Source of the DNA: Albugo candida
Taxonomy: Eukaryota > Oomycota > Peronosporomycetes > Albuginales
Assembly (NCBI GenBank): GCA_040437565.1
Contig: JBDOQK010000055.1
Coordinates: 1 to 64,000, forward strand
Direction of reading: 5' to 3'
Length of the DNA: 64,000 nucleotides
The position numbers and the translations under genes are program-made. The notes beneath the pieces were generated by a model, which worked only from the letters and a program-made list of their open reading frames with translations, did not search any database and was not told the DNA's origin. Of the stretch, positions 13,396-24,985 are shown piece after piece; the first letter of the stretch is position 1; each line of letters starts with the position of its first letter.

Positions 13396-13792
13396 TATAT
13401 ATCAACTAGGGAAAGTTGATAATATAACAATCATAAAAGTTGTCAATGACACACTACTCACTAAGCGCATAAAATCATTCATTCAATCATATACGTAATA
13501 GATTTATATCATCTGAATGTTTTTTTTATTCTATGTTGAGCAGCTAGAAATACTCAAGAATATTTATGATAAAAGGCTGCTTATAAACTCACAATGCGCA
13601 TTATGATTACTGCATGAGGAAAACCCCTGTAATTTTTCTTTATTTTAAATGTAGCAAGAATATTAAAAAATTAACAATATTACTAAAATAGAAAGTTCCT
13701 TAACTGACTATGCGCATGCAATCCCTCCATGTAGAAAGTCTCTCTGACCTTTTTATTTATTAAAGAGTCTCATGCGGGATTCGAACCATTCT

Positions 13793-13808
13793 ATTCATTT
13801 TCAAATTA
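13793..13808 (+). promoter_or_regulatory. candidate oomycete Inr-FPR core promoter
   Basis: The 16-mer attcattttcaaatta matches about 12 of 16 positions of the classical oomycete start-site consensus (GCTCATTYYNCAWTTT, recalled from the literature). It ends 16 nt upstream of the ATG at 13825, a normal distance for the short 5' leaders of oomycete genes, and so supports that start. The match could still arise by chance in AT-rich DNA. Confidence 0.4.
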
Positions 13809-13824
13809 ACTCTCACACTGAAAA

Positions 13825-14736
13825 ATGAGTGAAATAACTCAGTCAATCGAACTGGGTAATTTTAAATTACTCTCGCGCACTCAAGTGAAAAAACTTCTAA
13901 ATGAGTCAATATACTCATGGATTCCTGTCACCGAGGAGCTGAGTAACGTCATCAGAAAATTTGATGTTACATGCTTACCAGCACGTTCTCAAAGCTCAGA
14001 AATCAACAAGGAATTGTACATACACGACTTCTTTCTTTACAGTCATCTATTGGGACGAAGACATCATGACGCAGATGCTCTGCAATCTGCGTGGAGTTCT
14101 TACGTTGAGGACAATGAAATGCAGCAAAACCAGCTATGTGCATTAAAACGTGATTGGTTCGAAAAGAGCGATGGCATGAAGTATTTTGTCCATACAAGAT
14201 CATTAGCGAAACGGATCAATTGCGCAGTTCGCATGGAATTTAACTGTCCGCATTGTCATCGCGGCGATCCTAAGTTTAATCATTCTCTCAGATCTCATCC
14301 TGATTATGTTAGAAAAGTTGGAAGGGAACTATGCATCAAGATATTGAAGTTGGATAAAGATCAAAAGTTCGGGGAATATGCGCTATTAGAGGAGGAAACC
14401 AATCGGGCACCCAATGCTAAAGCACTCATCAAAGAAGTGAGGAGCCTCAAGCGCGACTTCTCTAAATTATCAGAGGAATTCACTTCTACGAAAAGGGATC
14501 TGCATGAACAAATCGCTTCTCTAAAGGATGCTCTAGCTGAATTCACTTCAAAACTTTCCCAGCAACAGCAATCAACACAAGCTTTATCAGAAGAACCGGA
14601 GGATACTACACGCCTCAAACCACGAAGATCTGACGCACCTTTTAATTCGTCTCTGAGTACCATTCTCCCATCAAATTCTCCTCTTACTCTAGAGCCGTTC
14701 ACACCTACAGACGATGAAACCAAAGATTTTGCTTAG
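13825..14736 (+). CDS. unrecognised protein, CxxC-type knuckle plus coiled coil
   Basis: A 303-aa intronless frame with ATG start, TAG stop and a plausible core promoter just upstream. Residues about 1-135 are mixed helical with many charged residues and no known motif. Around residues 140-160 there is CPHCHRGDPKFNHSLRSH, i.e. C-x2-C-x8-H-x4-H, which could bind zinc although the spacing is not that of a standard C2H2 finger. Residues about 185-255 are Lys/Glu/Leu-rich with a polyQ tract (coiled coil), and the C-terminal 50 residues are Ser/Thr/Pro-rich and low complexity. No signal peptide or membrane segment. It sits alone between a minisatellite and gene-poor DNA. It could be a lineage-specific protein, or a domesticated or active transposon ORF. 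No function can be assigned. Confidence 0.75.
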   Translation: MSEITQSIELGNFKLLSRTQVKKLLNESIYSWIPVTEELSNVIRKFDVTCLPARSQSSEINKELYIHDFFLYSHLLGRRHHDADALQSAWSSYVEDNEMQQNQLCALKRDWFEKSDGMKYFVHTRSLAKRINCAVRMEFNCPHCHRGDPKFNHSLRSHPDYVRKVGRELCIKILKLDKDQKFGEYALLEEETNRAPNAKALIKEVRSLKRDFSKLSEEFTSTKRDLHEQIASLKDALAEFTSKLSQQQQSTQALSEEPEDTTRLKPRRSDAPFNSSLSTILPSNSPLTLEPFTPTDDETKDFA

Positions 14737-14739
14737 TAT

Positions 14740-17190
14740 TAATTTTGAACTACATAACTTTTACTAAAATATATCTTTTGTTTTAAAACTCGTTCTCTTT
14801 GTCTGTATCAATGTAATCATCAGTTGAGTATTCCATATTCATCGACTTTATAAACATTTCCGTGCATAGTACGTCCGAGCATAGTTCCTCCATTATCTGA
14901 TTTAGTATCAGAAAATTCACCCACAATTGGAGTATTTCTCTCTTTTTTTTTGCGTTGCCGGTTAGCTATGTATGCACATTCTTCCTCGGTGATCCTTGCA
15001 TAGTCAGCTCTTCCAATATTTATCTCTCTGTAGTTGGTACAAAAATTTTGGTCATCGTCGGAATGCACTTTTATTTTTCAAAAGCTTTTTGTGAGGATAT
15101 TTTTCTACCACATGGCTCGAGAAAAAATGTATGCTGATTCAACCTTGTTTCGACGTCATCAATGTTGCCAATATCCATGGCTTCGTGAAGACTGGCCGTT
15201 CTGATTTTTCTCACGTTTACCTGCCACCATTTCCATTCTTCGTTGCTCCCCACTTAGGTAATATAAACTTGGTGTATAAAGCGGACTTCTATTGTTAAGT
15301 CTCATAATGCTGCGTCCTTTGTATCGATGTTGCTAAGTCGTCTAAAGTTTCAGCGGTTCAGTCAGCCGTTTGATTGATCAATTGCACCTTTCAAAAGATG
15401 TGACAATCCTTTCCTACTCTACTATTTTGGTATGATGTAAGCTGATGGCACGAAAGCGGTGTGAGTCTGTTCCAGTGCTCGAATCTGAAACAAAAAAATT
15501 TCGTGGAATGATTCGATAAAGACGTTGAGAAGCGCTTCGTAGCGCATGAGTGGTATGCAAGCCTATCGCTATGAAAAATCATCGAAATGTGCTCTGTTGT
15601 GCACAAACATCAAGATGTCTTTGACGAGTTTTCTACGATGCAAGAGAAGGAACTGCCTTTTGTGCCCGTCCTCGAGACCAACGAGGCCCCTGGCATCATT
15701 GGTGTGTCTTACTACCTTCACTAAACAATCGAGCGAATGGATGCCTGGACACAAAATTGCAGTGGGCTATATCGAACTCGATGGGGAACTGAAAGGCTAT
15801 CTGAATTCGTAATGTTAGCGATGGTTTGTGACCGACGGATCTGGCACTCATTACTGTATTTCATGTGTGGTGTTCAATCACCAAAGTATCCATACAGATT
15901 TTATATCACCAACTTCTATTTCAAACTACGAAAAGCACGTCACTAAAATGACATTTCAAAAATCAATTGAGCTATCTAGGATATAACTGGTTTCTTGGAT
16001 TGGACAACGTAATTGTACAGAATGATTAAATGCATTACCCGCAAGATGCAAATTTGTCGCAATGCAGTCAGACAAATTCAACAGTGGTGACGGGGTTTCC
16101 CAATCTTTCGGCAACTTGCAGAACTGACGGATGTTACTTTGCTTGTTGAAGCAGAATTCCGGGGTTGTTGCCGAATATAATGCACTTCATCAAAAACGAA
16201 AAGGTGATATACGTGTTTTTGCAGAATCTCAAGAGTTGGTGCTTTCTTCTAAAAAAAGAGAACAGGCAGAGAAAGACAATGAAGAAGCGCTTTGCATGCA
16301 GCAAGTGTGAGTGTCAATTTGCTTTCTGGTCCACCGTATGTGAGCACAAGTACTGGAGTCAAGCGGTGATGTACGCACTGTCGATGTTTTAAGCAATTAG
16401 TCTCAGGAAAAATGACAACTTGAGCGATTGAACGATCTTTTACTCGATGGAGCTGACACAAAGGCAAGGCATGACGAATTGATGGCGTTTGTTGTAAAAA
16501 AACTCTGTAGTGGTTTCTACCCTTAGGAACACTCCTCATTGAATCATCCGCATTATACTGGTCTTAATTATTCAGATCCATTCTCTGGCAAGTAGAGAAA
16601 CCAACAGTAATGCAAACGAAAACTGGTGTCAAGAATGTGTACTGATCGCTCATACAGCTGAACAAACACGCGGATCTTCTTTTTATCCCGCTATTCATCG
16701 CATGGTGCAGGTTTAGGTGCAGCTTCCTCGTCTTTCGATTGTGGCCAATATAGACAATCCTTTTGCTCATCGCAATGTGATTTCCCGATGTAGTCCCCGG
16801 AGGATTTGGAGAACAATACCGACCGGGATGTCGAATGATTCTTTGCTGGCGGTCAGTGAGACGTACGCAATAGCAGCTGGTGGAGTAGTTACACAGCCAC
16901 ACTTACGTTCCCTCGAATATATGTTATATTAGAGAAGCTCTGAAGGGAACAAAAGCACATTAGTACACAGTGGAATGCAAAAGAGGAAATCTATGCGTGA
17001 AAATGGGTTCGATAAACACTCGCTGATGTGGTTTGAGGATCAGATCCCGATGTGAAATTGGAGCTTCACCTTTTAATTGCGACTTCAATCATGACTGTTT
17101 TTTGCAAGTACTTTCAAATCTGGTAACAGTGGATGGTATATACAAACGAGCGGGATTATTGGGCGCGTTCAAGGATTGCACCATTCTTCC
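14740..17190. other. gene-poor stretch, no supported gene
   Basis: Short overlapping frames only. Around 15600-15800 a frame with stops reads HQDVFDEFSTMQEKELPFVP and continues past a stop, suggesting a decayed gene of unknown identity. Frames at 16165-16392 (+) and 16564-16902 (-) show no domain. No RNA gene or repeat recognised. Confidence 0.4.
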
Positions 17191-17196
17191 TAGAAT

Positions 17197-17545
17197 ATGC
17201 AAAAAATCGTAATTCAAATTTATCAACAACGTCTGATCTTTGCTGGAAACCAATCACAAGATAGACTAATTTTGCGGATTAAAATATCCCGAAAGAGTTA
17301 TTTACGCTGGACTTGCTGCTTCGCCTTCGTGGCGGAGGTAATGTTTCGGGGAAACAGAGATGGAAAAGCACCAATTTGGAGGTTGACTCATCTGATGGAA
17401 ACGACAAAGAAGGTATCCCTTCAAACCACATAGTCTTCTTTCTGTCCGGTAAACAATTGGAACATGGACGTACGCTTGCAGATTACAAAAGCCAAAAAGA
17501 GTCTACCCTTCATCTGGGCCTCCGTCTTCTTTCTGTTATGGTAGT
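17197..17545 (+). pseudogene. polyubiquitin pseudogene (two degenerate units)
   Basis: Two tandem ubiquitin units can be read. In unit 1, YQQRLIFAGNQ is followed by DNA still aligning to the D-G-R-T-L...QKEST-LHL part, and after a one-base shift the codons for LLRLRGG appear (about 17310-17335). Unit 2 continues in frame with a shortened N-terminal part ([20 protein letters not shown]), then [39 protein letters not shown] and LLS in place of RGG. Missing residues in the second unit, substitutions at the otherwise invariant I44-A46-G47-K48 neighbourhood and the frameshift show it is not functional. The strong nucleotide match to ubiquitin codons identifies it securely. Confidence 0.85.
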
Positions 17546-17671
17546 ACCATCGTTGCTGTATAAACTAGCTTCTTCTGCTAAAGTATGCACCTGTGTTGCT
17601 AGCAGTTATTTTTTGCCTGACAGATCAACATATAATCGATCAACAATGATCGGATCAAGAGATATCATATT

Positions 17672-17790
17672 AATAGATGATAGACGACAGACGACAGATG
17701 ACAGATGATAGACGACAGACGACAGATGACAGATGACAGACCAATAGATAACAGATTAACAGATAACATGGTAACAGATAAGAGATCAAA
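17672..17790. repeat. imperfect microsatellite (gacagat / gacgaca)
   Basis: Simple repeat made of gatgatagacgacagac-type blocks with agataac variants at the right end. It lies immediately 3' of the ubiquitin relic. Confidence 0.8.
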
Positions 17791-17920
17791 GATGATATGT
17801 ATATCAACAAATAAGACAGTCACCGATTATCGGATACAGAGTATCAGAGTAAAGTATACTTGTGTATGGCTCGATCGTGCCACTCATTTCCCAACAATTC
17901 ATGAAGCCGATTTATTATCA

Positions 17921-20690
17921 TTATGAGCATTCGCGCGGCGGCATTGAGTCCGTATTAGCGGACTCTAGCTTTCGTTTACACCAGACTTTTTCTTTCTTCC
18001 GTTGAATTTTTTTGGCTTTTGCAGAGACGCGTGAGTAAGTCCTCTCCATATGGCGCGCTCTTGGGCTATAATTAACAGGGTGTAAAGATCAGCTATATTG
18101 CTCAGATGTAGAGTGGAAGTTATGTCGAGCCGTAGGTCCTTGTCGAGAATGGTTGCGAGGAAGGTAGGTATACGGTCTCGATAAGTCGGTATACTTCCAG
18201 CAGAATCATAGTATTGAGCATGTTTAATGAGCTAAAATCGGCTTTGCGCGGTGAAGAATATGACCAAAGAGTCTCCATCGAGACCTCGTCAGGTGTATTC
18301 GAAGCGGCTTTGTGTTGCAGCGCTTGTACAGATCTGCGTTGCTGATATGCCGAGGGTAGTAAATTCGGAAGACGCGGAGAAGGTGGCGAAGGTGGTGACA
18401 GCAATACGCTTCAAGACTGTCAATGTCGCGATCTGTGAGACCACATAGTTGTGCAGCAGAATAGGTGAGACATAGAAATTTTAAAAGCGAATGATAGTAT
18501 TTCTGGAAGTATGAGAATAAATCCATAGTTTCCAAAATCCTGTAGAGGCAGTTGCTGCATGAGCTTTACGCTGCTATATGTCTTCGGAGTGGCCAAGTAA
18601 TGATCCCAGATTGCGAAAGATACGCCAGCTTGCGAACGATTCGCCAGCTTTCGTCGGTCCATTCGGTAAAAGAGAAGCAGTTGTTCGCTCAATTTTGCTG
18701 ACATTGATGGTCAAGGAACGTTCCCGGAATACTTACCCGGCAATAGAAAGGATAAGCTCGAGACGAGTAGAATCATGTTGAACGAAATCCACATCATCGG
18801 CAAACACAATTGTGTTGAGATCGCGTAGTTAAATCTCCAGGTGCAGGCATAGATCGCTTAGCAAAGCTTCCAAGTCGACCACGAACACAAGTGGGGAGAG
18901 CGCATCTCCTTGCGGTGTACCATGATTACTCGCGAATGTGGGGTAGCATTTCATACCAAGACGCAGTTGAATGGTCGTGGCGCTAAGGAGAGCTTTTATC
19001 AGTTGGACCTCGTCTGGATCCAAGATCGATTCGAGAACCATCACCAATTTATGTCATCGATGGTGTCAAAAGCTTTGCTGCGACCAATACCTAGAATGTA
19101 CATATTAGTCTGGAAGCGCCGCGTCAGGGCGATATTTCATCTGTGTCCCTAGACTGCATCAGCTGTACTGCGGGCGACTCGAAAGCCGCTCTTGTTAGGC
19201 GACAGACACTTATCCACTTTTGTACCAATGCGATCTAGGATGACCGTGGATATGGTCTTACGAGTGGTGCTGAGAAGGGTGATATGTCGAAGGTTGGCAC
19301 AGCTACCCTTCCGTTTGTTAGGCTTCGGAAGGTGATGACAACACTATGATTAAGGATTTCGCGCATGGATATTGTGGGGTTTCGGATATGACAATTGATT
19401 GCTCGAGAGAGGAGATCGGAAACCACTGAGCGACTATACTTAAGTAATTGGGCTATGATGTGATTTGCGCCTGGTGCGCGATTGATTTTAAAGAACAGAA
19501 ATGCTTGTGAAACTATCTCCGCCATAATGGTAGATTTCATGTTTTTTGTTCCAACAGAGACGTCACTGAGATGGGGTTAGTGGAACTGGCCTGAAAGAGA
19601 TTTCTTTATGACTTGGGCTGTTTCCCTGTAATTATCAATGATGCAACAATCATGATCACGTATAAATAACGCTGGCCGCATTTGTTTCGTGAGCCATGGG
19701 ACGATATAATACATCCTCTCTGTGTATTTGTTCTTTTCAAGATCCATAATACGATAGGTTAGACGAAGTCTGCCAGCCTCCTTGCACTTTTGTCGTATGT
19801 TCCGTATCATGGCTTGTCAGCGAGATCGATAAAGCAGTAGTTAAACAGGTCATTGCTATTGGTGATAAGGGCACGGAGACATTTTTGCCAGCGTGTAAGT
19901 TCGGCTAATTCATCGTTGTGATCGGGACGTTGAACAGTATCAATCTTCGGTCGAATGATAGTATTTCGGATGGCTTTGATGCGAATGGGTATCGATGGCT
20001 ATTCGAGTAATTCATTGAATGCTGGTGCTACAAGTGCCTTTCTGTTGGATTGCTGGTATAGATCAAGTATGTCCACATCCTGGAGGAGGGAGGTGTCAAA
20101 AGTAAATGCCGAAGGTTTTGTACGGAATATATTCCTGAGAATCTTATAGACATTGCGTAGATCAAGGTGTGTGGCTTTGAGCCGCTTATCGCTGTCACCA
20201 AGTGTCCCCCTTGGCCCGGTCCGCTAATGCCTTGCCAGACGGTGATATTGCGTGTGAATTTCTTGTAAAAAGCTGTGTTTGACAGGAAGAGATCGTTTCC
20301 GCACAGAAATCTCGGGTCGGATGCCATATTCATTTCCGTATCCGCGTGGGTATAAACCCAGAAAAGTCTCTCCTTCGCATCGCTGCCCAATTTTGGAGTT
20401 AAAATAGTTTTAGTTTTAACAAGGCTATGCGATCCAGTAACGATGCACATGATTAGCAACTCTATCGGACATTATGAATCCCAGGCCGTAATAGTGGTTG
20501 CCGAAGGGAGAAGTACAACTCGATAAGCTGGCCGTCGGACATCGACGAGAGCTTCCATCATTTTTTTCTTTTGCAGAGCACATACATCTAGTTCGTATCG
20601 CGCGCGATCTTTCCCTAAGCATGTCTGCTTTATGCTCGAGATTAATCCTCAAACATTGAAGGTGCCGAGTTGGAGGGTCTACAATTACCG
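17921..20690 (-). mobile_element. decayed non-LTR retrotransposon (LINE, EEP endonuclease + RT)
   Basis: Minus-strand fragments in the expected order. At about 20690-20640 is the endonuclease start (LQLGTFNV, stop, GL-INLEHKADML). GFIMSDRV follows, then the frame at 20028-20459, which fits the end of the EEP domain. Next come NRAPGANHIIAQLLKYS (about 19470) and LRHITLLSTTRKTISTVI with a following SRSTADAV-like block, then GTPQGDALSPLVFVVDLEAL (about 18900), FADDVDF (18784-18804) and the typical LINE C-terminus LRHLLRVFRIYYPRHISNAD...RWRLFGHILHR (18224-18535). The frame changes repeatedly and stops are present, so it is dead. The 3' end has gagtccg-tattag-cggactc (17946-17965, a 7-bp hairpin) and an A/T-rich end, ttattatcattatgagc on the plus strand. 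The clade (RTE- or I/Jockey-like) cannot be settled by eye. Confidence 0.85.
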
Positions 20691-20699
20691 GATCAAAGA

Positions 20700-23600
20700 G
20701 TCATCAGAATCAGACGCTGCGGGCATGTATCAGGTAGGGCGTCACCATTGACCACCGAGAAGCATAAAGAAGATACTGTGCATAAAAAACTTACCGAAAG
20801 CATCCTCACTGGACGGAGATTATTCCGGTTATCTGCATGACAAACGTGGCACCATTCATTAAAGATGGTATTATCGTCGAACCAACCGAGACAAAAGCAA
20901 AAGCCTCAGAAAGGCCTGAGAGCTTCCAGGACGAATGGGTATGCTGAAAATGCTGTCAATATGCCCCGATGGTTACAGTCGGTATGTTGTTGGAAGTGAT
21001 AGCGGTTCCACTAAAATTTATATGTTCCTCAGAATCTTTTCTGATATGATAGACGTCGAGAATAGCGGCGATGTGGCGATGTGGCGACGAGAGCAATTCT
21101 ATACGACACAAATCGCCTTTTTCATTAGACAGAAAATGGGATCTCTTCTATGCGACGAAAGGAGTCCCAATTGGAAAGCGGGATGCTGAAGGAACAATTT
21201 AACGTGCATTCTTGAGCGAGAACTTTTATGGATATAACGCTATTAGATCGATTGCGTCTCTTGGAGATTTCGTATTCCTCTGCATATGCTGTTCTTATTA
21301 AGCAATTTACACGCTTGCAATTCGCATTCAGATCATACCGCATCCTCGGATTGCTTTAGATGGACGATTGAACAGCTTGTGGAGAAATTCTTCGAATAAG
21401 TCAGCAACTCCGTTTCTGATAAAAAGCAGAGACCATAATTTGCGGGGAAAGATTTTCTTATCATGTATAGGCTTGGCTGTGCACCCTGAGATAATATAAA
21501 GTAGAACGTTCAGATCGAGCTCAACTTCAATTATCTCCAGATATTTTTTCTATTGACAAGCATCAACTTCTTTGGAGGCCACGTCTCACTTACGCCATCA
21601 ATGCATCACGATAAATTGACGTCATTGGTATACTTGAGCGAATGGTCTTCCGTAAAACGACTTATCTCGCGTATATGAGACTCGAAAAGGAATGCAAAGG
21701 GAAAGCTGTGAGACAGAGCGTGGTCGCATGACGACATTGTGTTTCTTCCGGTATTTTCGGTACAAAGCTTTGACCTGGAGTCGTTCTAACACCGATTACA
21801 GCATAATTCTGGCCTGCGTAGCTCTATGGGATAGAGGAGTCTAACGAGCTATGTACGCCGTGAAAGCATTGATGACTTTATTTGTCGACGCTTAGAAGAA
21901 CTTTTGCGGATTGTGCACTTAAATGGCGGACAGTTATTTTCGCTACTCATGTTAGTAGCACGACATTTGGTTCATTTCTTAGAATTGTGGTACAAGAAGC
22001 TTTCATGCAATCAGTGTTTTTTAAAGCATCAAATGAATAATATTCACTAGAATTTTGTCTCATACTTGAGCCAGGACAACAGCAGTATTAGCGGCAGCTA
22101 CGCTTTTGAAGACAGATTTATCACCTGCGTAACCCTCCCTTTACACGCGATCCATATTGCTGGATTCTCTCTACATTCCAGTTTGTCGGTATGTATTCTG
22201 TGTCAGCATTATAAAAGAGCCAGTATTGCAACAGAGCCTACGGCTGCGGCTGCAAGCGATATGCCCACCATTTTAGTTGTATATACAAGGATACCGATCT
22301 TATTTAAGTAATTTGGTCATTCTGCATGTCAAAAATATCCTTTATTTTCATTCTTCTCTTCACGATATGAATTCAAAAGTCCTCGAGATATTCCGACTTA
22401 GTCTTTGCAAATATCATTCCACCCGAAAAATAATCTGTCGATCAGTTTTCGTTGGTAACCTATGTTAATGTAGATCGAAAGAGTGCACGTTCAAGCTGCG
22501 GTAAGATTGTCCATAGGGATTTTATAAGCTCAATTCTATTTCATTCCTACCAACTGCAAGATTGTTGGGAGACCGAAACAACATAGCAGAACGAGGATTT
22601 TTAGACTCCGGATTAGGAAGCAACCCTTCAACCCTTAGACTTCAGTTTCTTTTTCATACATAGAAACAGTCGAGCAAAATGTCGGTTATTCATCTCTGTA
22701 TTGTATGATTATAATCATCATGCTCTAGTATCTTGTAAACAAAGAAAAATGCCGAAGTAGATGAAAGTGTAGCTGCACCACTTTGAGCATTTAGGGACTT
22801 TATGAACGGTGAATGTTTACATGTTGTTCTTTTTACTCCCTTACCTGACCGTAACTCGTAAAGCCAAATCATTCCGAAGCGTATGAAGCCAAAGGAGCTT
22901 TGGAATGGAGCACAAAAACACAAACAGCGCTGTGTTCAAGTATCTATTCAAATATAGAATTGATCGATGTAAGTGAACGAATTGGAGGAAGATAGAATAC
23001 TTTTATATGAAGAGACGCACATAAACATGTTGAAACAGACACGCGCCATAGTGCACAAATATTAATACGTTATCCAAAGTGTCAACGCCTTGTCGAACAA
23101 TTTGGTGGCAATGCAGGAGAATGAGTCCTATCAATTGCATCTCCCCCTTATCAGGTACAAATGAGCACGAGGCAGAAAATTTAATGCAAGACAACTGCGA
23201 ACCATCAATTGGAGGAGAAGATTCAACTCTTATTAGGTCCAATCATGGTGTATGAGATATATCATACTGGTGAGTTCGACTCAAGTTAATAAGTCTTCGT
23301 ACTTGGAAAACAATCGCAGCTTTACAGCGGGCAGTTGGGATATTTTACAATAGTTCAGAGCATAAACTGGATGCAAATGTTTGAGAGGAAACTTGGAAAC
23401 GATATTATCTTTTTGTCACAAAGATGAAAAGAAGACATGCGTTACACAACGAGACAATTTCAGATGATATCAATAATTAAAGCGTTGGTCCATGAAACTA
23501 CATTTTGGACAACATGGAAGAATCATCTGCAAACCAAATAAAAAAGCAGCTCGCATGATGAGAGTCAAATGTTCAAATGATAAATCTTTAAAGCATCGAT

Positions 23601-24985
23601 GACGTAGCTTGCATAGGTGTATCGCTTGTTAGGAGACTTTCCGCGCTAAAGTAATCCCATAAAGATTCGATGGATAGGCCTCAACGCTTGGACCCGGTCA
23701 AGATGACCAATACCGCCTTAGTTCCTCGATGGTGACTCTGACCGCCTTAGCTGCTCTAAGTACTGATGCTCATAAGAACTTCGTTTGTTCAAACGCCACC
23801 AAGTGTGATTAAGTAGAAGTCTTAATGGTGCCGGCCGACTTATTCGTTGTCAATGAGGTCTTAATGAAACCACAACCTCCTTGTAAGCAAATCGACTCAA
23901 TAATCTGGTTCCCTAGAATCCACCACATTCCTGCAAGATAACGACTCGATTGAAATTTTTGGTGTCTATATGATGGCGAACCATCAAGAGACTTCAGCCT
24001 CATTATATCTATAGCCTTCGTGAGCTGCATTTATGGTTGGGGGCGCTGAGTGAATCTCTCGGTAGCCGCTGAAATTGAGACCTTCATTGATCTCGCTCGA
24101 TTTCCATCCTACATGGTGTTACGTCTATTTATGGATCCATTGTCGACACTTGATTTGCAACAAAGGCGCTTTTCAATTGATTACCTGCGCTATCAGTCTC
24201 CGAAGACTGCGACGTCACTGATTGCGGACACCGTCAAGGGTCAAAATCCCATATTTCAGCATCGTGGTTGTCGAACCAATATGTTGAGTTGTATATCCAG
24301 GAATTGTTAAAACACGTCGACGCAAGACTCCGAGTTATCTTGACAGAATTATTGAATATTCCTCTTGAAATGTTTATCGTAAAAGTAGTGTTGGGGAAGC
24401 CATCGCGTCACCTTTCCTTGGTCGGTGGATGAAGACCAAGAAAAAAGTATTATCAAGTATAGTCATCTGGATAACGTCATGTCGTTGTTTTTGATCAAAT
24501 TAAGTTCGAGATACACGTTGGAATATTTGGATGAAGCTCTTCTTGCTCTCTGAAAAAGATATGGTTGTGACGGTGAGAGTTTTCTCATTGTTGATGACTG
24601 CATATTCGGTCAAAGAAAGCCAACTGCGCAAAGCAACGCGATTCCATAATAACAGCATGGTCAGACTTGTTGTAAGATCGTATTGCTATAAAATACATTG
24701 CTATGCGCAACAGAGCCATACGGTTGTTTGTGGACTCCGTCATCCTTCAAACTTTACTAAATTGAAGGTTTGATTGCTATAAGTTGCGACTGCCATAATG
24801 CTTCAAAACCCAACACGAAACATCATCAATCTAGCAATCTTTTGATTCACAAGGGTATACCCTTCCTTCGGTATTTGCGTATCCCATTTTGGAATGTGGC
24901 CTTCAATCCTCATCTTGAACACCTCCCTAATCTTATATATTCCTCTCAATAGAGTAAATCAACAAAGCATCTCCTCAGTCTAACA
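20700..24985. other. gene-poor stretch, no supported gene
   Basis: Roughly 4.3 kb with only short, mostly ATG-less frames. A plus-strand frame at 24050-24310 and minus-strand frames at 22690-22923, 23003-23242 and 23809-24030 have no motif I can name. The part just right of 20690 may include the 5' untranslated part of the LINE. No repeat or RNA gene recognised. Confidence 0.4.

Noticed and set aside
13770-13790. gcgggattcgaacc, the complement of a tRNA T-loop box B, on the minus strand
   Set aside because: The bases around it do not form a 5-bp T stem and no acceptor, D or anticodon arm can be drawn; not a tRNA gene.
23809-24030. Minus frame with RLKSLDGSPSYRH, faintly like the copia RT motif LKKSLYGLKQ
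   Set aside because: The resemblance is limited to a few residues and no other copia motif follows.
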